22,144 bases of DNA from JBFGCM01 sp041581135 (GTDB lineage: Bacteria > Actinomycetota > Acidimicrobiia > Spongiisociales > UBA5794), in NCBI GenBank assembly GCA_041581135.1, contig JBFGCM010000065.1, positions 1 through 22,144 on the forward strand, read 5' to 3'. Within the stretch, counting starts at the first letter, position 1, and each line of letters begins with the position of its first letter. Below are positions 15,408-21,444 of this stretch, piece by piece. A program made the translations under genes and the position numbers. The notes beneath the pieces were generated by a model, which worked only from the letters and a program-made list of their open reading frames with translations, made no database searches and had not been told where the DNA came from.

Positions 15408-16028
15408 GTGCCGAAGCGGATTGCGATCGTGGGCAACAGCCCGACATGGCGTCGAGGGGTCGGCGCCGTGATGGCAGATGCAGGCTTCGACCCTGTCGAG
15501 ATCGACTCGGTGGCCACCTGGAAGCCGGGTCGAGATGGGGCGGCAGTCGTGGTGGGAGCCAGCACGGCAGACGGCCTGGAAGACGTCGCGTCCTTCGCCG
15601 AGGCGCATCCGCACGTCCCGGCCGTTGCGGTGCTGCCGGAACTGACCCTGGCCGACGTCGCCGCCGCGATCCGAGCCGGAGCCACGGCGGTGATCGGAGA
15701 GGACGAGTCCACCGAGGCCTATCACACCGTGCTGGCGGCCGCCATGAGCGGGAGGACGGCGGTGCCCAAGGACCTGGCGAAGGCGCTCGCCATGCGGGTG
15801 CCGTCACGCCCGGACGCCGATGCGTGGATCACCGATGCAGAGGCCGGCTGGCTGCGACAACTGGCCGCGGGCCGGACCGTGGCCACCATCGCCGAAGAGG
15901 TGGGCTTCTCGGAACGAGAGATGTTCCGCATGCTTCACGATCTCTACGTGCGCATCGGTGTGCGCAACCGCACCGAAGCCATCATCTGGGCGACTCGCCA
16001 TGCGGTACTCGACGAACCGGATGGTTGA
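15408..16028 (+). CDS. LuxR/NarL-type regulator with degenerate receiver domain
   Basis: This 206-residue protein has a response-regulator-like fold at about 1-125 and a helix-turn-helix at about 142-200. The latter (EAGWLRQLAAGRTVATIAEEVGFSEREMFRMLHDLYVRIGVRNRTEAI) follows the LuxR/GerE pattern. The receiver-like part keeps the alternating strand/helix order and the late AAAIRAGATAVIGEDES segment. It lacks the acidic pair after strand 1 (IVGNSP instead of a D-D motif) and the phosphoacceptor Asp at the end of strand 3 (VVVGAS, about G50-A51). It is therefore unlikely to be controlled by phosphorylation and may respond to a ligand or partner. The leaderless GTG start and the palindrome upstream suggest autoregulation. 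It diverges from the repeat-protein gene, which it may also control. Confidence 0.8.
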   Translation: MPKRIAIVGNSPTWRRGVGAVMADAGFDPVEIDSVATWKPGRDGAAVVVGASTADGLEDVASFAEAHPHVPAVAVLPELTLADVAAAIRAGATAVIGEDESTEAYHTVLAAAMSGRTAVPKDLAKALAMRVPSRPDADAWITDAEAGWLRQLAAGRTVATIAEEVGFSEREMFRMLHDLYVRIGVRNRTEAIIWATRHAVLDEPDG

Positions 16029-16092
16029 CGCCTCCGGTGCGGCGGGTGGCGGACCACAGCGGTCATCTGCCATGGGCCGGTACGAGCGCCGA

Positions 16093-16098
16093 TAGGCT
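16093..16098 (+). promoter_or_regulatory. Leaderless -10 box TAGGCT
   Basis: TAGGCT is followed by 6 bases and the GTG at 16105. Confidence 0.45.
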
Positions 16099-16104
16099 GC
16101 CGGC

Positions 16105-16428
16105 GTGAATCGCACTGCGCTCGGGATCATCGCCGCCCTCCTGGCGGCGGTCGGCGGTGCGCTCATGTTCCGTGAGGCGACCTTCTTCACCGGCGGCGTG
16201 TTCCTGCGGGCGGGGATCATGCTGGGTGCGTTGTGGCTGGTGCTGCCCAATGCGCAGCGGGTTCCCCGCGCGGTGTGGATCGGCTTGGCCGTTGCCGGGG
16301 GCGTGTTCGTGCTACGGCCCCGGCTCATCCTGCTGGGCCTGGGCGCCGGGCTGGTGGTCACGGTGCTCGCCGCACTCGGCGGCTTCAAGCGGGCGCCCAA
16401 GAACAGCAGGCAGCGGCCGAAGGCGTGA
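16105..16428 (+). CDS. Small membrane protein, unknown function
   Basis: This 107-residue protein has about three to four hydrophobic helices (near residues 5-22, 30-47, 57-70 and 73-92) and a basic C-terminal tail (FKRAPKNSRQRPKA). I recognise no family. The GTG start follows TAGGCT by 6 bases. The stop overlaps the GTG of the next membrane gene by four bases (GTGA), so the two are translationally coupled and may act as a complex. Confidence 0.72.
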   Translation: MNRTALGIIAALLAAVGGALMFREATFFTGGVFLRAGIMLGALWLVLPNAQRVPRAVWIGLAVAGGVFVLRPRLILLGLGAGLVVTVLAALGGFKRAPKNSRQRPKA

Positions 16429-17324
16429 TCGACGTCTTGACGGCGCCGGAACTGTGGGCCGGGATGGGGGCCGGGCTCGTCGCTCTGGTCGTGCTCGGGG
16501 TTGCCTCGGTTCGTCCCTTCGTGCGGTGGGCCGGGCCGGTGGCGGCGGCACTCGGTGGGATGGTGCCGGCGGCGGCGGCGCTCGTGGCGGCGACGACCCC
16601 CAGGTCGGTGTGGATCGCAGTGGGAGTGCTTGCGGTGTTCGGTGCGGTGGCCGCGTTCACTCCCGCCGTGGCGACGGTGGCGCTGGCCGCGCCGGGAGCC
16701 GTCATGCTCGCCGTGGGCACGATGTTCGCCGGGCCTCGGGTACAGCCGCCGGGGTGGCTCGAGGCCGTGGTTGCGGTGGCGGTGACGATCGGGGCGACCG
16801 TCGTACTGCGCACCGATCTGAGGGTGCCGGCCACGGCCATGGCGGCGCTGGCGCTCGGGGGCCTCGTCCTCGGTGTGCCGGACACCGAGATCCCGCTGGC
16901 GGCATTCGGTGCCTACTTCCCCGTGGCGCTGATCGGTGCCGTGTTCCTGCTGCGGCCGGGGCCTCCGCCGCCGGCGCTCACGGCCCTCGGCGGTGCCGGT
17001 TCCTTCGCCTTCGCCGGCATATTCGGTTGGGCGGCGGCCACCGGCGGGGTCGGCCGCCCGGCGAGCATTCTGGGCGGGTTGGCGTGTGTGGGGCTGCTCG
17101 CCGGCATCCCGTTGGCCGGTGCGCTGGGCCGCCGCTGCGTTCTCAGCATCGCCACGCTGGTGGTGCAGCTCGTCCTGGTGGTGCTGGCCGCACGGACCGC
17201 GGCGCGCCAGTCCTCCATCGTGGCGGCGGTGGTGATCGGCGTGGCAGTCCTCATGGTGAGCACTGCCGTGGTGTGGCTCTTGCCCGATCGGCCGGAGCCG
17301 GAGTCCCGCCTCAGCGGTGCATAG
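16425..17324 (+). CDS. Polytopic membrane protein, unknown function
   Basis: This 299-residue protein is extremely rich in Ala, Val, Gly and Leu, with about nine to ten predicted membrane helices separated by short loops. I see no conserved charged or catalytic motif within the helices and recognise no family. The start is the GTG that overlaps the stop of the preceding small membrane gene, an arrangement typical of coupled partners. The C-terminus ends in a short acidic/basic tail (PDRPEPESRLSGA). It converges with the carrier-protein gene. The 129 bases between them (17325-17453) hold no clear gene or terminator, only a GATCGCGATC palindrome near 17387. Confidence 0.75.
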   Translation: MIDVLTAPELWAGMGAGLVALVVLGVASVRPFVRWAGPVAAALGGMVPAAAALVAATTPRSVWIAVGVLAVFGAVAAFTPAVATVALAAPGAVMLAVGTMFAGPRVQPPGWLEAVVAVAVTIGATVVLRTDLRVPATAMAALALGGLVLGVPDTEIPLAAFGAYFPVALIGAVFLLRPGPPPPALTALGGAGSFAFAGIFGWAAATGGVGRPASILGGLACVGLLAGIPLAGALGRRCVLSIATLVVQLVLVVLAARTAARQSSIVAAVVIGVAVLMVSTAVVWLLPDRPEPESRLSGA

Positions 17325-17453
17325 CGCACCTCAGCGCAGGGCAGGCACCTCGACCGGAGCGCTGCCGAGGAGCGCGGCGAACCAGATCGCGATCACATGC
17401 GATGGGGTGGCGCGATGGGCCGGCGGCCTCACCGCATGCGGAGGGAGCAGGCG

Positions 17454-17693
17454 TCAGCGCTTGTCTTCGACCAGCTTGGCGATGTGGCCGATGCTGGCGA
17501 AATTCTCCGGCACCAGGTCCTCATCGTCGACCTCGACACCGACCTCGTCCTCGAGGAACGACACGATCTGGAAGATCCCCATCGAATCGATGACTTCCTT
17601 CTCGAGCAACGGGTAGTCGTCGGTGAGCTCTTCCGGCGCGCCGCTGAAGTTCAGCTCGCTGACGATGAAGTTGCGTACTTTTTCCTGGATCAT
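17454..17693 (-). CDS. Free-standing acyl/peptidyl carrier protein
   Basis: This 79-residue acidic four-helix carrier has the phosphopantetheine attachment serine S37 in VIDSMGIF, followed by the usual FLEDEVGVEVDDEDLVPENFASI acidic helix 2/loop region. It would be converted to the holo form by a phosphopantetheinyl transferase encoded elsewhere. The ATG overlaps the TGA of the adenylation gene by four bases (ATGA), so it should be made in step with it. In this operon it should receive an aminoacyl group from the adenylation enzyme and present it to the flavoprotein, like PltL or AnaD. It is not the fatty-acid AcpP, given its context. Confidence 0.9.
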   Translation of the reverse strand: MIQEKVRNFIVSELNFSGAPEELTDDYPLLEKEVIDSMGIFQIVSFLEDEVGVEVDDEDLVPENFASIGHIAKLVEDKR

Positions 17694-19252
17694 TGATCCT
17701 CCAGCTCCCTTTGAATGGATTGTCTGTCGATCTTGCCGGTCGACGTCTTCGGCAACAGCTCCCGGAAGTGAATCTGCTCCGGGAGCATGTACTTGGGGAC
17801 CCGGTCGGCGATGAACTTCAACAGTGTCGCCTGGTCCAGGTCCGTTGCCACCGCCACCGCCTCCAGGCGGTTCGTGATCTTCTCGTCGGGGATGGCGGCC
17901 GCGACGCTCTCGACGACGCCGGGGTGAGCGTTCAGCGCGGCCTCGATCTCGCCCAACTCGATGCGGTATCCCCGGCTCTTGATCTGCGCGTCGCGGCGCC
18001 CGAGGAACGTGTAGTTGCCGTCCGGCTCCTCCTTGACCAGGTCGCCGGTCTTGTAGACGACATCGGCGCCGAAGGGGTTGGGGATCCGGCTGGCGGCGGT
18101 CTTCTCCTCGTCACCCCAGTACCCCGCCATGACACTGCCGCCGCGAACGTACAGCTCGCCGACTTCTCCGGGGGCGGCGATGGTCTGGCCTTCCTTGACC
18201 ACGAAGGTCTCCACGTTCTCGATGGCCGAGCCGATCGAGATGGTCGGGCCGTCCTCGTCGGGCGGGGCCGGCACGGTGTACGCAGTGCACACGTTGGTCT
18301 CGGTGGGGCCGTAGAGGTTGGCGAACGAGACGTGCGGCAGCAGACGCATGATGCGCGACAGGTATTTGGTCGGGAACACCTCTCCGGCGAACAGAATCGT
18401 TCGGAGCGACTGCAGATCACCTGTGTCCAGCTTGGCCCGCTCCACCATCATCGTGAGGATCGACGGCACCGAGTACATGACGGTGATCTCATGGCGCTCG
18501 ACGAGCTTCTTGATCTGCATCGGGAACATGATCGAGGTCCGCGGCACCACGTAGACGGTGGCCCCGACCTCAGCAGAGCTGTAGAGGTCGAAGGTGGAGA
18601 GGTCGAAATGCAGTGGCGCCATCTGGGTGAGCCGATCGTCGCCGGTGAGGCCGTACTCGACCACGGCCCACTGCGTGAAGGTGAGCACGTTGCGATGGGT
18701 GAGCATGACGCCTTTCGGAGCGCCGGTGGATCCCGAGGTGTACAGCATCAGGGCGAGGTCCTGGTCGATGCGGCCCACTCCAGGCGACGTGTCCGGCATG
18801 GTGGCGATGTCGGCAGCGGTCAGCAGTGCCGGACCGGCGATGGGTTCGTCCACCTCGCCGGCCGGCATCACCACGGCGGCCAGCGCCTCGTCGGCACCGG
18901 CGATCTCGCCCCAGGCGTCCTGTTCCTTGGGCGACGAGATGAGGAACTTCACGTTGCAGTTGCCGGCGATGTAGGCGATGCGGCTCGCGGGTGCCGCCGG
19001 ATCGAGCGGGACGTAGACCCCGCCCGCCTTGAGCGCGGCGTAGATGCCGGTGATGGCGGCGAGCGACTTGTCCAGGAAGATCCCGACGCGGTCTCCCGGC
19101 TCCATGCCACGGGCGATGAGCAGGTTGGCGAGGCGATTGGCGGCGGCATCGAGCTCGGCGTAAGTGAGTATGTCGTCGCCGACGACGAGGGCGGGGTGGT
19201 TGGGCGAACGGCGCGCCGAGGCTTCGAGCCCGTGGTGAAGGAGGTAGTTCAC
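17690..19252 (-). CDS. Stand-alone amino-acid adenylation enzyme, probable prolyl-carrier-protein ligase (PltF/AnaC-like)
   Basis: This 520-residue enzyme activates a carboxylate as its AMP ester and loads it onto the carrier protein. All adenylation core motifs are present: YTSGSTGAPKG (171-181), LYGPTETN (313-320), YKTGD (400-404), GRRDAQIKSRGYRIELGEIE (418-437) and the catalytic K507 in PKTSTGK. D217 in HFDLSTFD occupies the position that binds the alpha-amino group, so the substrate should be an amino acid rather than a fatty acid. Aligned by hand to the PheA pocket, the specificity residues read D217, L218, F221, Y260, L287, A289, L313, V321, C322, K507. From memory this closely matches the published code of free-proline-activating enzymes. 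There is no condensation or thioesterase domain. It lies 4 bases upstream of, and overlaps, the flavoprotein stop (19249-19252), so the operon is tightly coupled. DltA is the main alternative. Confidence 0.88.
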   Translation of the reverse strand: MNYLLHHGLEASARRSPNHPALVVGDDILTYAELDAAANRLANLLIARGMEPGDRVGIFLDKSLAAITGIYAALKAGGVYVPLDPAAPASRIAYIAGNCNVKFLISSPKEQDAWGEIAGADEALAAVVMPAGEVDEPIAGPALLTAADIATMPDTSPGVGRIDQDLALMLYTSGSTGAPKGVMLTHRNVLTFTQWAVVEYGLTGDDRLTQMAPLHFDLSTFDLYSSAEVGATVYVVPRTSIMFPMQIKKLVERHEITVMYSVPSILTMMVERAKLDTGDLQSLRTILFAGEVFPTKYLSRIMRLLPHVSFANLYGPTETNVCTAYTVPAPPDEDGPTISIGSAIENVETFVVKEGQTIAAPGEVGELYVRGGSVMAGYWGDEEKTAASRIPNPFGADVVYKTGDLVKEEPDGNYTFLGRRDAQIKSRGYRIELGEIEAALNAHPGVVESVAAAIPDEKITNRLEAVAVATDLDQATLLKFIADRVPKYMLPEQIHFRELLPKTSTGKIDRQSIQRELEDQ

Positions 19253-20400
19253 AGCCCGAGCGTCCTGGCGACGATGTTCTTCTGGATGTCCGACGTGCCC
19301 GAGTAGATGCGGGAGGCGATGGCGTCACGCACCTCACGTTCGATCTCGGACTCCGCCATGTAGCCGTAGCCGCCCTTCACCTGGAGCGCGTCGAGGCTGT
19401 TCTGCACCCAAGCCTCGCTGATCGCCAGCTTGGCCATGGCGGATTCCTGCGAGGTGACCCCGCCTTTGGCCTGCTGTTTGGCCCATCCCGCCCGGTACAG
19501 GAATCCGCGGGCCGACTCCAGACGCATGTGCATGTCGACGATGCGGTGCGAGACCGCCTGGAACTTGCCGATGGGTTGACCGAACTGCTCGCGCTCGTTG
19601 GCGTAGGCGATCGACTCCTCCAGCTGGCGCTGCATGGTGCCGACCGCGCTGGCCAGGATGCCGGCGCGTTCCCAGTCGATGGAATGGTTGAAGATCGCCA
19701 TGCCGTTGCCCGGCTTGCCGAGCATGTCCGCGGCAGGCACGGTGCAGTCGTCGAAGAACAGCTCGCTCATCGGGGAGGTGCGCAGGCCCATCTTGTGGAA
19801 CGGCTGTCCGACCGTCACCCCGGGCGTGTCGGCCGGCACGATGAACGCCGAGAGGCCGAACGAGCCGAGGCTGGGATTGGTGGAGGCGAAGACGATGAAC
19901 ACGTCGGCCACCGGCGCGTTCGTGATGAAGATCTTCGAGCCGTTGAGGACGAACGAGCCGTCCTTCTCCTCGGCCCGAGTGGCGAGGCTGAAGGCGTCGG
20001 AGCCGGTTCCCGGCTCGGTCATCCCTTGCACCCCGATGTAGGTGCCGTCGATGAGCCCGGGGAGCCACTTCGCCTTCTGCTCCTCGTTGCCGAAGCGCCA
20101 CACCGGCATGACTCCGGACCAGAGATGGGCGTTGATCGAGAAGATCAGGCCATTGTCCTTGCAGGCGTACCCGAGCGCCTCGAATGCGAGCAACGTGGTG
20201 AGGGGGTCGGCGCCCTGCCCCCCGTATTCCTCCGGCAGCGGCAGGCCGTGGAATCCGAACTTGGCGCATCGATCCCAGAAATCCCGGTTGAACTCGTGTT
20301 CGGCGTCGCGCCGCACGAGATCATCGGCCAGCTCGTTGCTGGCGAAATCGATGACCGCCTGCTTGAAGCTGAGCTGGTCCTCGGTCCAGTCGAAGTTCAT
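19249..20400 (-). CDS. Acyl-CoA dehydrogenase-family flavoprotein, probable prolyl-carrier-protein oxidase (PltE/AnaB-like)
   Basis: This 383-residue FAD enzyme shows the complete acyl-CoA dehydrogenase fold: helical N-terminus, GMTEPGTGSDA (126-136), KIFITNAPVADVFIVFA, the helical C-terminal half with NEREQFGQPIGKFQAVSHRI, and the end IYSGTSDIQKNIVART. The usual catalytic glutamate of the Y-E-G-T motif is replaced by S367. A glutamate is instead present at E244 (SIDWERAG), the helix-G position used by isovaleryl-CoA dehydrogenase and, as I recall, by the prolyl-ACP oxidase AnaB. With the adenylation and carrier genes immediately downstream, oxidation of a carrier-bound proline to a pyrroline or pyrrole is the best hypothesis. 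Ordinary short-chain or branched acyl-CoA oxidation is the alternative. GGGGGGGAAAGGG precedes the ATG. Confidence 0.9.
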   Translation of the reverse strand: MNFDWTEDQLSFKQAVIDFASNELADDLVRRDAEHEFNRDFWDRCAKFGFHGLPLPEEYGGQGADPLTTLLAFEALGYACKDNGLIFSINAHLWSGVMPVWRFGNEEQKAKWLPGLIDGTYIGVQGMTEPGTGSDAFSLATRAEEKDGSFVLNGSKIFITNAPVADVFIVFASTNPSLGSFGLSAFIVPADTPGVTVGQPFHKMGLRTSPMSELFFDDCTVPAADMLGKPGNGMAIFNHSIDWERAGILASAVGTMQRQLEESIAYANEREQFGQPIGKFQAVSHRIVDMHMRLESARGFLYRAGWAKQQAKGGVTSQESAMAKLAISEAWVQNSLDALQVKGGYGYMAESEIEREVRDAIASRIYSGTSDIQKNIVARTLGL

Positions 20401-20470
20401 GACCCTTTCCCCCCCGAACGATTGTGCCGTACGTAGGCTGCTGGAGTGTACGACGTGTTTCCCCCGTGCG

Positions 20471-20476
20471 ATTCTA
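20471..20476 (-). promoter_or_regulatory. Candidate -10 TAGAAT for the flavoprotein operon
   Basis: TAGAAT on the minus strand lies 70 bases before the ATG at 20400, with a G-rich ribosome-binding site near the start. No clear -35 is seen, and TACACT nearer the gene is a second option. Confidence 0.3.
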
Positions 20477-20487
20477 TGCCGCCGCCC

Positions 20488-20533
20488 GATCGTATACTGC
20501 CCCTAGCCAATGGGCCACATCGGATCGTATACT
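20488..20533. promoter_or_regulatory. Duplicated GATCGTATACT element in the divergent promoter region
   Basis: The 11-base sequence occurs at 20488-20498 and 20523-20533, 35 bases apart. Each contains TATACT, a near-consensus -10 for the hydrolase operon, and the palindrome GTATAC readable on both strands. It may be two tandem promoters or paired binding sites between the two divergent operons. Confidence 0.5.
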
Positions 20534-20607
20534 ACTCCGGGTGGCGCAATGACCACCAAGAGTTTACGGCGGTTGCGGCGCGAGGGGAAGGGGGAATTCT
20601 GAGCAGC

Positions 20608-21444
20608 GTGCGTACATCCGACCACGTGCGAACGGACTCGGCGACGGGTGTCGTCGACGAAGCCGCGTTCGTCGGCGACGGCGCCGACATGTTCGCGGTG
20701 CAGCACCGTGGCGACGCCGAGGCGGCGCCGGGGTTGCTGGTGTGTGGCTCCATCCATGGCGACTACCTGGCGAACTATCGGCGCGAGGTCGAGCTCGGTC
20801 GAGCGGTGGCCGATACGGGGATGCCGGTGCAACGCTTTCACTATCGGGGTCAGGGTCACAGCCATGGCACCGAGCCCGTCACCTTGGACACGATGGTGCG
20901 GGATGCCCGTGCCGCCGCCGACCTCCTTCCGGGCGGCCTCGGCGCCGTGATGGGTACGAGGTGGGGGGCCTTCGTCGCCGCCGAGGTGGCAGCCGGGCAC
21001 CCGGGAATGCCACTGGTCATCTGGTCGCCCATGCTCACCTCCCGTCAATTCCTTCGCGACGGCTACCGCGCCGAAGCCATGGCGGCGATGAACCAAGGCC
21101 GCGAGGCGATCCCCGGCAAGGAGCTCCAGGCCCGGCTCGACGCCAACGGTGTGGTCGACGTGCTCGGCTACGCCATCACCCAGGAGTTCGTGGTGTCGGC
21201 CGATCGGCGCGACTTGGCGTCGATGGTCGAGGATCGGCCGGTGCTGCTGGTCGACTTCGCCACCAAGCCGAGCAAGAAGCTCCAGGACCTCGCCGCTGCC
21301 TGGCGCGACGCCGGCTGCGACGTGACCGTCGAGTCGGTGCAGATCAACGAGCCGTGGTGGCTGATCGCGGAGCAAGGGGAAGCGGCTGCCGCGGCTTCCC
21401 AGCTGATCGAGCGCACCACCGGATGGCTCCGGGAGGTCGCATGA
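20608..21444 (+). CDS. Alpha/beta-hydrolase-fold protein lacking the nucleophile serine (exosortase-associated hydrolase 2-like)
   Basis: This protein of about 278 residues has an alpha/beta-hydrolase outline: LLVCGSIHGDYLANYRRE near the oxyanion region, VQRFHYRGQGHSHG (75-87, the usual R-F-D-Y-R-G-x-G-x-S stretch) and the nucleophile elbow at 116-120. The elbow reads G-T-R-W-G, with Arg118 where Ser is expected, and no obvious catalytic His remains near the end. It is probably not a conventional hydrolase. This resembles my memory of the second hydrolase of exosortase-A loci. The GTG at 20608 follows GAAGGGGGAATT, somewhat far upstream. An in-frame GTG at 20446, 6 bases after a TAGGCT box, would add 54 residues of unfolded-looking sequence and cannot be excluded. 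Its stop overlaps the next start (ATGA). Confidence 0.75.
   Translation: MRTSDHVRTDSATGVVDEAAFVGDGADMFAVQHRGDAEAAPGLLVCGSIHGDYLANYRREVELGRAVADTGMPVQRFHYRGQGHSHGTEPVTLDTMVRDARAAADLLPGGLGAVMGTRWGAFVAAEVAAGHPGMPLVIWSPMLTSRQFLRDGYRAEAMAAMNQGREAIPGKELQARLDANGVVDVLGYAITQEFVVSADRRDLASMVEDRPVLLVDFATKPSKKLQDLAAAWRDAGCDVTVESVQINEPWWLIAEQGEAAAAASQLIERTTGWLREVA

Noticed and set aside
17325..17453. A short gene or terminator between the membrane protein and carrier genes
   Set aside because: Only a GATCGCGATC palindrome and weak distant inverted repeats are visible. No coding frame has a credible start, and there is no stable hairpin with a T-run.
17454..19252. DltA/DltC pair for D-alanylation of teichoic acids
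   Set aside because: The fold and the FDLS segment are similar, but there is no DltB or DltD. The partner is a flavoprotein oxidase, and the pocket residues resemble proline activators. It is kept only as an alternative.
17693..19306. A 537-residue plus-strand open frame antisense to the adenylation gene
   Set aside because: It is the mirror of a strongly conserved enzyme and has no motif of its own.
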